A stretch of 64,000 nucleotides of DNA from Gimesia aquarii (GTDB taxonomy: Bacteria; Planctomycetota; Planctomycetia; Planctomycetales; Planctomycetaceae), in NCBI RefSeq assembly GCF_007748175.1, contig NZ_CP037422.1:5100334-5164333 (forward strand), read 5' to 3'. The first letter of the stretch is position 1. Every line of letters begins with the position of its first letter. Positions 1 to 8,018 of this stretch are shown here, piece by piece. A program made the position numbers and the translations under genes. The notes under the pieces are model-generated. The model was not told the DNA's origin, did not search any database, and saw only the letters and a program-made list of their open reading frames with translations.

Positions 1-162
1 TTGGGGCGTGTTGACCTCATGGAAAACCACTCGGAAGAGAAACCGGTTTTCATTTCAGGGAAGCAGGTGCGAGCGACCCTTCAGGAAGGCGAAATGGTCG
101 ACCCACGCATCATGCGGGAAAGTACTTCCAAGATTCTTTCAGAAGCAATGAAAGTTTCCTGA
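1..162 (+). CDS. Sulfate adenylyltransferase-like protein, C-terminal end (partial)
   Basis: Only the last 53 codons are in the window; the frame is open from base 1 and stops at TGA 160-162. The tail carries an [14 protein letters not shown] stretch followed by DPRIMRES and a final helix. This resembles the C-terminal part of ATP sulfurylases, where a SGT/SGK-x-x-R motif precedes the last helix. If right, the enzyme makes APS from ATP and sulfate in the cytoplasm. A strong intrinsic terminator follows 29 bases after the stop, so this is the last gene of its transcript. The short fragment rests on motif memory only; other nucleotidylyltransferase-fold enzymes with a similar end are possible. 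Confidence 0.5.
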   Translation: MGRVDLMENHSEEKPVFISGKQVRATLQEGEMVDPRIMRESTSKILSEAMKVS

Positions 163-190
163 TTGAATTCTGGTGAATTGCTGATAAACC

Positions 191-226
191 AACGGCAGAC
201 AGAAGTCATTTCTGTCTGCCGTTTTT
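191..226 (+). terminator. Intrinsic terminator after the ATP-sulfurylase-like gene
   Basis: A perfect 14-bp stem (191-204 with 210-223, AACGGCAGACAGAA and its complement) closes a 5-base loop and runs into Ts. It sits just after the stop at 162 and before the convergent sulfatase gene. Confidence 0.85.
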
Positions 227-279
227 CATTTCTGAAATCAATTCTGCTTAAAAGTGTTACTATAGATTTGAATTGTCAA

Positions 280-1755
280 CTAATCGGGAACGACTGCCCC
301 TTTCCAGTTCTTTTTGAGTTGTCTGGAAAGCTGGCCGACAACGGTCTTCTGATCTGGTTGATTTGCGATATTTTTGTTTTCAGCAGAGTCATGTTGGTGG
401 TCATAGAGTTCACGACCCACGATTTTTCCTGATTTGCGTTCCCGCCATTCGGTGTATCGATATCGGTCTGTCTTCATTGAGTAACCCATCATAGAGCCGC
501 GTGGATACTGGCTGAACGCAGCCGGTTTCCAGGGACGATTGGGGTTCTCCAACAGCGGCTTGAAGCTGGTTCCTTCCAGGTGGTCTGGCAGAGGAATCCG
601 GGCTAACTCACAGAGTGTGGGATAGATATCCACAAATTCAACCAGGGCACGGGTTGTTTTGCCGCTTGCTTGTATCTGTGGAGCACGAATGATTAAGGGA
701 ACCCGAGTATCCAGTTCAAAGTTAGTGTGCTTGCACCAGCCGGCATGTTCACCCAGCTTCCAACCATGATCGCCCCAGAGAATCACAATTGTATTGTCGT
801 CCAGTTCCAAACGTTTTAGTTCATCGAGGATTTTTCCGATATTCGCATCAGTAAAGCTCACACTGGCATAATAACCGTGGCGCAGTTTCAAAGCTTGTTC
901 CTCAGTCAGATCGCCTTTCCGGGGAATATCGGAATAGTTACGGAGTTCTCCCCAGTTCGTAGACGCCCATTGAGGAGCATCTTTCGGGAGAAACGGGTTC
1001 TCCGCCAGTTTGATCTCAGACCGATCGTAAAGATCCCAGTATTTTTGAGGAGCGACAAACGGCAGATGCGGTTTTAGAAAACCGACTGCCAGAAAGAATG
1101 GTTTTTGATGTTGTTTCTGTCGCTGAAGTGTTTTTAGAGCCTGTTCCGCAATTGCTCCATCCCGATAAAGATGATCGGGGACATCAGCCATCTCTGTCGC
1201 CGGACCCCGTGTCAAACGTGAGCGTTTTTTTCGACTCATTTTTTTAAGATTGAGCCCTTTCGTTTTAGCTCTGATAGCGGCTTGTGTTTCCGGTAGCTGA
1301 TACCCTTTGGCTTTGACCTTTAGATATCGATCCCAGGAGGGATCATCATTCAAACTCCCATGATAAATTTTCCCCATGCCGACCGAGTGGTATCCATGTT
1401 TCATAAATTGTTGTGTTAGTGTGACGACATCGGGAACCGTCTTTCGAAAATGCGTCTCGAGATCATAGACCTTTGTCGAATCGGGACGCAGCCCTGTCAT
1501 CAGGCTGGTGCGCGAAGGAGAACAGACTGCTTGCTGGCAGTAAGCTCGTTCAAACAATAGACCACTGGCGGCTAACCGATCGATGTTGGGACTCTTGATA
1601 TGCGTGGCGCCATAACAACCCAGTTCCGGACGCAAATCGTCAACGGCGATGAACAGCACATTGGGTTTTTCTGAAGCGACAGAATTTGAAGAAGCAAGGC
1701 ATCCAGAAAAAATGACAAGACAGAAGATGATTAAAAGTCGAAGTCGAACGGCCAT
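280..1755 (-). CDS. Secreted sulfatase, iduronate-2-sulfatase-like
   Basis: The 491-residue protein starts with a basic n-region and a hydrophobic stretch ending in FSGC, so it is exported and perhaps a lipoprotein, although the lipobox is imperfect. The metal-binding VDD is at about residues 38-40. The sulfatase signature CSPSRTSLMTG starts at Cys78, the residue converted to formylglycine. Later segments (GVSF-type DANIGKILDEL and ILWGDHGWKLGEH) match the iduronate-2-sulfatase branch of family S1. It probably removes sulfate esters from marine polysaccharides in the periplasm or outside. Planctomycetes carry many such genes. No sulfatase-maturing enzyme is adjacent. Confidence 0.9.
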   Translation of the reverse strand: MAVRLRLLIIFCLVIFSGCLASSNSVASEKPNVLFIAVDDLRPELGCYGATHIKSPNIDRLAASGLLFERAYCQQAVCSPSRTSLMTGLRPDSTKVYDLETHFRKTVPDVVTLTQQFMKHGYHSVGMGKIYHGSLNDDPSWDRYLKVKAKGYQLPETQAAIRAKTKGLNLKKMSRKKRSRLTRGPATEMADVPDHLYRDGAIAEQALKTLQRQKQHQKPFFLAVGFLKPHLPFVAPQKYWDLYDRSEIKLAENPFLPKDAPQWASTNWGELRNYSDIPRKGDLTEEQALKLRHGYYASVSFTDANIGKILDELKRLELDDNTIVILWGDHGWKLGEHAGWCKHTNFELDTRVPLIIRAPQIQASGKTTRALVEFVDIYPTLCELARIPLPDHLEGTSFKPLLENPNRPWKPAAFSQYPRGSMMGYSMKTDRYRYTEWRERKSGKIVGRELYDHQHDSAENKNIANQPDQKTVVGQLSRQLKKNWKGAVVPD

Positions 1756-2042
1756 GAAAGTCTTTCTTTATAATTGGTGCGGATGAGATTAATGAATCAT
1801 GCGGATGGTAGCTCTAATATCTATCAGCTTGAGGGGAAATACAATCTGATGAGGCTGTTTCTTAACCATTTTTGTTTTCTTTTACGCTTTGGTAAATTTA
1901 AAGTTTATTAAATGGCTCCCATGTAACAAACTGAAGGTATCTGCCCTTCTGATCGGACAGTGACAACTGTTGTTTTGCACCATTTTACTGTTCGTTTTGT
2001 ACTTGACTTCCACACGCCCATTTCGATACTCCCTGTTTATGT

Positions 2043-2056
2043 CTCGCGCGCGCGAG
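2043..2056. repeat. 14-bp CG-rich perfect palindrome
   Basis: CTCGCGCGCGCGAG is its own reverse complement and stands out in AT-rich surroundings. Alternating CG tracts can adopt Z-DNA or cruciform; no function is implied by the sequence alone. Confidence 0.6.
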
Positions 2057-2532
2057 GAGAAAAAATCGGATAACTGGACAATGTGAATCAAGGTGGTTTA
2101 TGCACTACCAAAACATGCTTTTTTTCCAACTTTTCACCTGAAGAATGGGAACTGGTTCTCGCTGTCTCGTATGGAATTACTCTTTTTGAGCACGCTGTCT
2201 GACTCCTTAAGCAATACCAAACCTCAATTTCATACCACATCTGAGACATTAAGGCGCATAAGTTTCTCTTAACCACCGCAAGCCTTCTAGCATGATATAA
2301 GAAGTGTGGTACACAAGAACGGAATTTCGAACTGGGAAACAAGTGCATTACAAAGCCTTTCAATACCAGTGCAATTCGTTGCGATGATCGAGTGGGAACT
2401 CAAATACTCCCGATGCTGGCTGCTAAAAAATTCAGGAAAAATACATCCGTCTAAGATCATAGGCAATAGCGCCAGACAACCCTAACTGAAAATCAGCCAC
2501 ATCTAAAAATACATCAGTGATAATAGAAGCTT

Positions 2533-2571
2533 CACGTCTTTTCTTTTCGTGACTTTAGTGTTTTTCGTGGT
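2533..2571 (-). repeat. Degenerate CACGAAA-type tandem repeat
   Basis: Read on the minus strand, units of about 9 bases follow one another (CCACGAAAAA, CACTAAAGT, CACGAAAAG). Similar short tandems occur between genes in many environmental bacteria, as far as I recall. Only three to four imperfect units are present. Confidence 0.4.
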
Positions 2572-2785
2572 AGTACTCTTCCAAATTGATTTAGCAGTAT
2601 CCGTCCTGACATTCCTGTGAGCGAAAGTGCGCTAGCACTCGGTAACTCAATCAGGCAAAAAATAAATCCAAGCCTAAGGGTGAGCATCGAGTGGTTTTAG
2701 GGTAGTATTCAATAAAGAAACAAGGTTTAATAAAGGCGTGTTCTGAGTCAATTTAAAAAATGGCATAAATTCAAAGTGAGCGTTC

Positions 2786-4108
2786 ATGAATTCATCGAAT
2801 CAAATTACACGGCGCACAATGTTGCAAAAAGCGGCACTGAGCGCTGCCGGAATATGGGTTGCAGGGAATTCAACCCAGGCGGAAAGTCGTTCTGCGAACG
2901 AAAAACTGAATATTGCCTGCATCGGCCTGGGTAATCAGGGAAATGCCAACCTGGGGTTAGTTTCCAGTCAGAATATTGTGGCACTCTGTGATGTCGATGA
3001 TGCCCGCACAGCGAAGTATGCTGCTCAATATCCAAAAGCGAAAACATTTGCCGACTTTCGTCTGATGTTGGACAAGCTGGAGAAAGAAATCGACGCTGTT
3101 GTCGTTACGACTCCCAACCATTCCCATGCGACAATCGCCATCAATGCCATGCGACGCGGCAAGCATTGTTATTGTGAAAAACCACTGGCGCATTCGATTC
3201 ATGAAGTACGCGAAATGAATCGTGTGGCAAATGAAGAAAATGTCGTCACGCAAATGGGAACACAGAACCATGCCGGCGAAAACTATCGTCGAACGGTGGA
3301 ACTGATTCAGTCAGGCGCCATTGGTGGTGTCAAGCAGGTTCATGTCTGGTTTGGACGACCCGGAGGCTGGCGACGTTATAAACGCGTCGTGGACCGCCCC
3401 CAAGAATCACAGCCGATTCCGAAAACCCTGAATTGGGATTTGTGGGTTGGCCCGGCGCCCATGCAGAATTTTCACCCCTGTTACCATCCCCACGACTGGC
3501 ATTACTGGTGGGACTTTGGAAATGGCACACTCGGAAACATGGGCTGTCATTATATGGATTTAATTTTCTGGTCTCTCAACCTCAAATATCCGACGACAGT
3601 TGAGACGAAGGGACCAAAACTTCATCCCGATTCAACACCGTTCTGGCTCGATTGTCATTGGCAATTTCCCGCACGTGAATCCATGCCACCCGTTGAAGTC
3701 GTCTGGTATCATGGGCGTAATACGCCACAACCGGTGTTGGACCTGGGAGGACCCTCATGGGCAGCTGGGATTTTGTTTGTGGGTGAGAAGGGGATGCTGG
3801 CCGCCGACTACAATAAACGCATTCTGTTGCCCGAAGAAAAATTTGTTGGCTTCAAACCGCCTGAAAAAACGATCCCCGACGCGATTGGCAACCAGCGGAT
3901 GGAGTGGTACGAAGCCTGTAAGGGGAATGGAAAAACGCTCTGTCACTTCGATTACGCGGCTCCCTTGACCGAAACGATTCTTCTGGGAAACCTGGCGTTT
4001 CGAGTCGGCCAGAAAATTGACTGGGATGCAGAAAAAATGGATGCGGCGAATACAACCGCAGCAGCACAATACATTCAACGGGAATATCGCACAGGCTGGA
4101 CACTCTAA
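2786..4108 (+). CDS. Tat-exported Gfo/Idh/MocA family oxidoreductase
   Basis: The protein has 440 residues. A twin-arginine signal (RRTMLQKAALSAAG, residues 9-22) heads it, followed by a Rossmann fold with the NAD(P)-binding GLGNQGNAN near residues 47-55. The EKP motif characteristic of the family is at residues 131-133 (CEKPLAHS). The C-terminal half contains WDLWVGPAP and HYWWDFGNG, typical of the large planctomycete branch of these sugar oxidoreductases. It probably oxidises a sugar or sugar derivative in the periplasm; the substrate cannot be read. The stop at 4108 lies one base before the next gene's ATG at 4110, so the two are almost certainly co-translated. Confidence 0.9.
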   Translation: MNSSNQITRRTMLQKAALSAAGIWVAGNSTQAESRSANEKLNIACIGLGNQGNANLGLVSSQNIVALCDVDDARTAKYAAQYPKAKTFADFRLMLDKLEKEIDAVVVTTPNHSHATIAINAMRRGKHCYCEKPLAHSIHEVREMNRVANEENVVTQMGTQNHAGENYRRTVELIQSGAIGGVKQVHVWFGRPGGWRRYKRVVDRPQESQPIPKTLNWDLWVGPAPMQNFHPCYHPHDWHYWWDFGNGTLGNMGCHYMDLIFWSLNLKYPTTVETKGPKLHPDSTPFWLDCHWQFPARESMPPVEVVWYHGRNTPQPVLDLGGPSWAAGILFVGEKGMLAADYNKRILLPEEKFVGFKPPEKTIPDAIGNQRMEWYEACKGNGKTLCHFDYAAPLTETILLGNLAFRVGQKIDWDAEKMDAANTTAAAQYIQREYRTGWTL

Positions 4109-4109
4109 A

Positions 4110-5375
4110 ATGACGAGTAACAACATGAAAACTCAGCTTTTGAATTTCAGGCAAAAAATGATTACCACTTGCGCTGCGATTCTGTTTTTTATCGAAGGTG
4201 CTTCCACTTTGCAGGCGGGACCTGCTTTGCTCCTTGAAGTATCTGCAGGGAAACAGGCACGACAAAACTGCGTTGTGTCAATTCCGGTACCAAAACTGTT
4301 GGAGAATCAACAGGATCTGACACTCTTTCGAGTCGATACGGGAACCGAAATACCCGTTCAAATCGGTTTGACAGGAGAACAGCGAGAACTGGTATGGATT
4401 TTACGTGAACAATTGCCAGCGGGATCGAAACGAAAGTATCGTCTGCTGGCAGGACCAGGGGGAGGAGAACAAACACCAGGAGTGACGGTGGAGGATGATG
4501 GAAAACACTTAAACGTCAAAGTCGATGGCAAGCCCGTACTGACTTACAATCATGCTCTGGTTAAAGCCCCCAAACGAGATCAGGCTTATTATGACAAGAG
4601 CGGGTACATTCACCCCTTATATACTCCCTCCGGCAAAGTGATTACCGACGACTTCAATCCCAACCACGCGCATCAACACGGAATCATGTTTTCGTGGCGA
4701 AAAATATTGTTTGAAGGGAGAGAGAATAATGGCTGGGATCAAAAATCACAGTTAGGCAAAGTCGAACATAATCAGATCAACTCTTTCACAGGCGGGCCTG
4801 TGTTTGGTTCGTTCACAACAAGTATTGATCATATCGATCTGACGAAAAAAACAGGCCCTGTTACTATGTTGAAAGAAACGTGGCAGGTTCGAGTGTTTGC
4901 TTTGAAAGATCACTTTCTGTTTGATATCAACTCAGTACAGAATTGTGCAACCGACAAACCAGTTACCATACAGAAAGTTCACTATGGCGGAATGACAATC
5001 CGCGGTCTTGCAGAATGGCATGAGAATCATCAATACGATTACCTCACCAGCGAAGGTAAAAACAAAACAAACGGGAATCAATCCCGTCCACACTGGGTGG
5101 AAATGTATGGCCCCCTGGGTGCTGAAACGGCTGGTGTGACGATTTTAAGTCACCCGGGGAACTTTCGATTTCCTCAGCCAGTGAGATTACATCCCAGTAT
5201 GCCTTATTTTTGTTTTGCTGTCGCAGCCGTGGATGCATTTACGATTGAGCCGGGAAAACCATACGTTTCACGTTATCGTTACTATGTGCATGATGGAAAA
5301 CCGAGTGCAAAACGAGATCAGCACTTGTGGGAAGACTATTCACACCCACCGACAGTCAAAATCATTTCTGAATAA
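4110..5375 (+). CDS. Secreted PmoA-like protein (DUF6807 family)
   Basis: The 421-residue product begins one base after the upstream oxidoreductase; ATGs at 4125 and 4158 are alternative starts, and the last gives the tightest signal peptide (MITTCAAILFFIEGASTLQAG). The body contains YYDKSGYIHPLYTPSGKVITDDF followed by HAHQHGIMFSWR, a motif block I associate with the family often mis-named methane oxygenase PmoA. It is not a methane monooxygenase: it lacks the membrane helices of that subunit. The recurrent pairing with Gfo/Idh/MocA oxidoreductases suggests a shared role in breakdown of glycans or glycosides outside the cytoplasm. The biochemical activity is unknown. Confidence 0.8.
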   Translation: MTSNNMKTQLLNFRQKMITTCAAILFFIEGASTLQAGPALLLEVSAGKQARQNCVVSIPVPKLLENQQDLTLFRVDTGTEIPVQIGLTGEQRELVWILREQLPAGSKRKYRLLAGPGGGEQTPGVTVEDDGKHLNVKVDGKPVLTYNHALVKAPKRDQAYYDKSGYIHPLYTPSGKVITDDFNPNHAHQHGIMFSWRKILFEGRENNGWDQKSQLGKVEHNQINSFTGGPVFGSFTTSIDHIDLTKKTGPVTMLKETWQVRVFALKDHFLFDINSVQNCATDKPVTIQKVHYGGMTIRGLAEWHENHQYDYLTSEGKNKTNGNQSRPHWVEMYGPLGAETAGVTILSHPGNFRFPQPVRLHPSMPYFCFAVAAVDAFTIEPGKPYVSRYRYYVHDGKPSAKRDQHLWEDYSHPPTVKIISE

Positions 5376-5397
5376 CGCTTGAATTTTAGCCTGACGA

Positions 5398-6063
5398 CTA
5401 TTTGATTGATTCAATCATCTTTACGATTTCTTCTTCGTTATATTCGTCAGCTTGAATCTGTAGCATTATGAAGGCAGGACCACCTTTACCAGGGAAAACT
5501 CCTGTGACCTGATGAAACTTCGTTTTATCTTGATCGGTTCCCTCAGCAAAGGTGAAATTGAGTTTTTTGCCTTTAATCATGAATTCGCGTGTCTCTTCTT
5601 TGGTGATATCGAGCTGGCGTTGATTCTGATTTTGATTTTGATTATTCAAGCTATCGCGGAACTCTTTCTCCATATCAATCATGCCATCGTCGGGGACAGA
5701 GAGACTCATTAGGATCAAGACCCCTTGTTTGGATACAGGCTCGTACATGGCCATTTTCATGCCTTTGCCAACAACACTAAACGTAACACCTGCCATGGGT
5801 TTGAAGGTCTCGGGAATCGTAATTTCTGTGATTTCATTTTGGATGGTGATGATCTCAGCTTTTTTCTCCGTCACCTTCATTTTGATGTCCATGTTTCTGG
5901 CAGCATAGAACAGACCACCACAACATAGTAACAGGCACAGAGAACCAGCACCAAGAATGATTAATAAGACCTTAACCCCCTTGCTCATCCCCGGCTTGGG
6001 CTGAGCTGAGAATTCGTCTGGTTGTGAGTCATTGTCTTCGGAGTAAAAATTATCGTTTGACAT
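5398..6063 (-). CDS. Single-pass membrane protein of unknown function
   Basis: This 221-residue protein has an acidic, Asp/Gln-rich cytoplasmic N-terminus, one hydrophobic helix at about residues 31-52 (VLLIILGAGSLCLLLCCGG), and an extracytoplasmic domain of about 165 residues. A run of alternating Asn and Gln (NNQNQNQNQ) sits near residue 150 and is encoded by a GATTTT-type hexamer tandem. No enzymatic motif is visible. The gene converges on the PmoA-like gene with a 22-base gap. The architecture is common among planctomycete proteins of unknown role. Confidence 0.75.
   Translation of the reverse strand: MSNDNFYSEDNDSQPDEFSAQPKPGMSKGVKVLLIILGAGSLCLLLCCGGLFYAARNMDIKMKVTEKKAEIITIQNEITEITIPETFKPMAGVTFSVVGKGMKMAMYEPVSKQGVLILMSLSVPDDGMIDMEKEFRDSLNNQNQNQNQRQLDITKEETREFMIKGKKLNFTFAEGTDQDKTKFHQVTGVFPGKGGPAFIMLQIQADEYNEEEIVKMIESIK
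5621..5646. repeat. Hexanucleotide tandem inside a coding region
   Basis: About four units of TGATTT/TGATTC follow one another and encode the Asn-Gln run of the 5398-6063 gene. Because the unit is six bases, unit loss or gain would preserve the frame. Confidence 0.55.
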
Positions 6064-6238
6064 TAGTGGATATGGCCTTTCCCAAGCGTGCAGATCATTT
6101 TGAGTATTCAGAATGCTACTTAATCATCAGTCGTGAGTGGAGTACACATTGAGAATCTCTAACAGAACAGAGCAAGTTTATAAAGAATCACTTGAAGAAA
6201 CGAGCGAAATTCAAAAGTGGATCATAAAAAATTGAGAA

Positions 6239-7525
6239 TTATGACCAATCTTCTTCCTGCTGTGCGGCCCTTTGGCGTTCTTCTTCACGCCATTGCTTTT
6301 GCAGTTTCCGTCTTTCGCGTTTGCTTAGCCCTTTTAACAGTTCCGGATCATGTCCTGAGTCGACGCGGATATTCTTTTTCTGAACCTTTGGTTTTTGTTT
6401 TCCAGTTGGTTGGGTTTGAACCGTTTTGGGGGACGAACTTGGAGCTGATCTTTTCTCTGGGGGAGTAGTGGTCACCTCATTGACAGCCTCAGGAGTTGGC
6501 GTGGGCTTGCTGCGCGACGCACGTTTTGCCGGTCGAGAAGGCTTTGGATCAGAAGAAGCTGCTTTTGTTTCTACTTCGATCTCTTTGAGGGATTGTTTTT
6601 CTTTCTGTTTGAGTGCTTTCGCAACGCACTTGGCTTTGCGTTTAATGCGTCGACGATGCAGATAATTGGCAAACAGCTGTCTGGATCGTGAGGGAACCTT
6701 TTCTGGAAGATCGATTGATCGGTAGAGCAGGTGGTGCGTATGTAAGATGAGGCTGGTGAATAAGCTCCAATGTGCAAAAAAGAGCAGACCTGCCCCGATC
6801 TGAAGATGATGTGCTTCCCAGGGGATTAAATTTCCCGTCAGCATCAACGTCAGACTGGATACGTAAGCGGCCACTGCAATAATTGTAAAATTCAGGCCTG
6901 CACGGTCTCCCCGCATTTCAAGATAGGCCATTAGCGAAATGCTCAAACCGATACATAATGCTGGAATCAGCCAGGCCAAAAGTTGAGTATGTGGTCCCCA
7001 ATCAAACAGCCTCAATTCAATGACGCTTGATGCCCAGACGTGATGTAATTGAGTTGTGGTGCAAACCGCGAACAAAAAGATTCCTGCGGCAACCCACTTC
7101 CACAGACGGTGCCTTCCTGAAAAATCATGCAGACTTTGTGTACGGAGTGACCCGATCAAGAGTGAAAGCTGGCCTGATACAAAAAGGAGAGCTCCGGTCA
7201 GATACACAGGAAGCGGACTGTGTTCGAGTGACAGAAATTCAGACAGAGCAGATCCGGAAGCAGAAAATTGAGGACGATAAATGTCAGCGGCAATAAAACC
7301 GGAAAAACACAAAAAAACGGGCAAGTAATACAGAGAGAGTTTCCACCGTTTGGGGAAGATCAATGTACGCAAAGGAAACTGGCCTGCTGCAAAGCGATGC
7401 GTGCGCGCAATGTTGTGTGATGTAGATTCATCACTCGAGTCATTGAGAGACTCTGAAGATTCCGACGCTAATCTTCGACGTCGGCGTTCATCCATGGATC
7501 GGGAGCCAGCAAATCCTGTAGACAT
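6239..7525 (-). CDS. Six-helix membrane protein with charged C-terminal tail, unknown function
   Basis: The 428-residue protein opens with an Arg/Ser-rich cytoplasmic segment (RRRRRLASESSESLNDSSDES). About six hydrophobic helices follow between roughly residues 63 and 270. The last ~145 residues are highly charged and low in complexity, with Pro/Thr/Lys-rich linkers and a Lys/Arg/Glu end (KRERRKLQKQWREEERQ). Histidines near membrane edges (HLQIG, HTHHLL) could bind metal or haem, but no recognised motif proves it. I do not recognise the family; the layout is that of a lineage-specific membrane protein. Confidence 0.7.
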   Translation of the reverse strand: MSTGFAGSRSMDERRRRRLASESSESLNDSSDESTSHNIARTHRFAAGQFPLRTLIFPKRWKLSLYYLPVFLCFSGFIAADIYRPQFSASGSALSEFLSLEHSPLPVYLTGALLFVSGQLSLLIGSLRTQSLHDFSGRHRLWKWVAAGIFLFAVCTTTQLHHVWASSVIELRLFDWGPHTQLLAWLIPALCIGLSISLMAYLEMRGDRAGLNFTIIAVAAYVSSLTLMLTGNLIPWEAHHLQIGAGLLFFAHWSLFTSLILHTHHLLYRSIDLPEKVPSRSRQLFANYLHRRRIKRKAKCVAKALKQKEKQSLKEIEVETKAASSDPKPSRPAKRASRSKPTPTPEAVNEVTTTPPEKRSAPSSSPKTVQTQPTGKQKPKVQKKNIRVDSGHDPELLKGLSKRERRKLQKQWREEERQRAAQQEEDWS

Positions 7526-8018
7526 TGAAACTCTGTTTGATCCTTCAACCAGATCTTTGTCGTCAATTTCATCTTACGGAAAATGATAGGGAAGAACGAT
7601 TTTCCGATCTCAGTATCCATACTGAGGTGAATTTCCAATGTGACTTTATAAAAAAGGCACCTTATTCTTTTCTCATCGGTAGGGAGCGAATTCCCACACG
7701 AGTCAGGATCTGTATTTTACTTGGTCAGAGGGAAGGCACGTTTGTTGTGTTTGCTGCATTTGGATTAACTCATAACCATTCTGTGATTCTTAATCTCAAC
7801 CTAAAGTTTCCATTTGTCTTAAACTGTCTAATTTGTTGCTGGTTTTTATCCTTAATAATTACAAGGTTAAACTGTTGTCAGTGTTGCTAACGTTTTTATT
7901 ATAAATGGTTTAGGGGTATTTCAGCTTCGGACGGTGGGTGAGTCCTCTTCGAGTGATGCAATGTCTATAATAGGGATTTAAAACGGGCCTCTACGAATTC
8001 AAATTAATGGAGTGTTAC
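7526..8018. other. Intergenic region between divergent genes
   Basis: An open frame at 7525-7890 on the plus strand has no ribosome site and an unlikely composition. Near the downstream end are two possible promoter elements for the 8019 gene: TTGTCA-N16-TATTAT (7875-7902) and an isolated TATAAT at 7966-7971. Nothing else is recognised. Confidence 0.4.
7875..7902 (+). promoter_or_regulatory. Possible sigma-70-type promoter for the 8019 gene
   Basis: TTGTCA (7875-7880) and TATTAT (7897-7902) are 16 bases apart, about 115 bases upstream of the start codon. A second perfect -10 hexamer (7966-7971) without a good -35 lies closer. Confidence 0.35.

Larger units (their letters stand above)
1756..2785. 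other. 1-kb intergenic stretch without a convincing gene
   Basis: Short open frames here (for example 1882-2091 and 2088-2363 on the minus strand) have poor composition and no ribosome site. The stretch holds a 14-bp CG palindrome (2043-2056) and a degenerate CACGAAA-type tandem (2533-2571). The remainder upstream of 2786 presumably contains the promoter of the oxidoreductase operon; no clear -35/-10 pair was picked out. Confidence 0.5.

Noticed and set aside
1882-2363. Two small minus-strand frames of 69 and 91 codons
   Set aside because: No ribosome site, odd composition and no recognisable domain; treated as intergenic.
3600-4265. Open frames overlapping the Gfo/Idh/MocA gene on both strands
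   Set aside because: They lie in other frames of a clearly coding gene, lack ribosome sites and have no protein-like composition.
4110-5375. Methane monooxygenase subunit suggested by the PmoA family name
   Set aside because: The protein is secreted and soluble, with none of the membrane helices of particulate methane monooxygenase.
7525-7890. 121-codon plus-strand frame
   Set aside because: It begins at the edge of a divergent gene, is rich in Phe/Cys/Leu from AT-rich DNA, and has no ribosome site.
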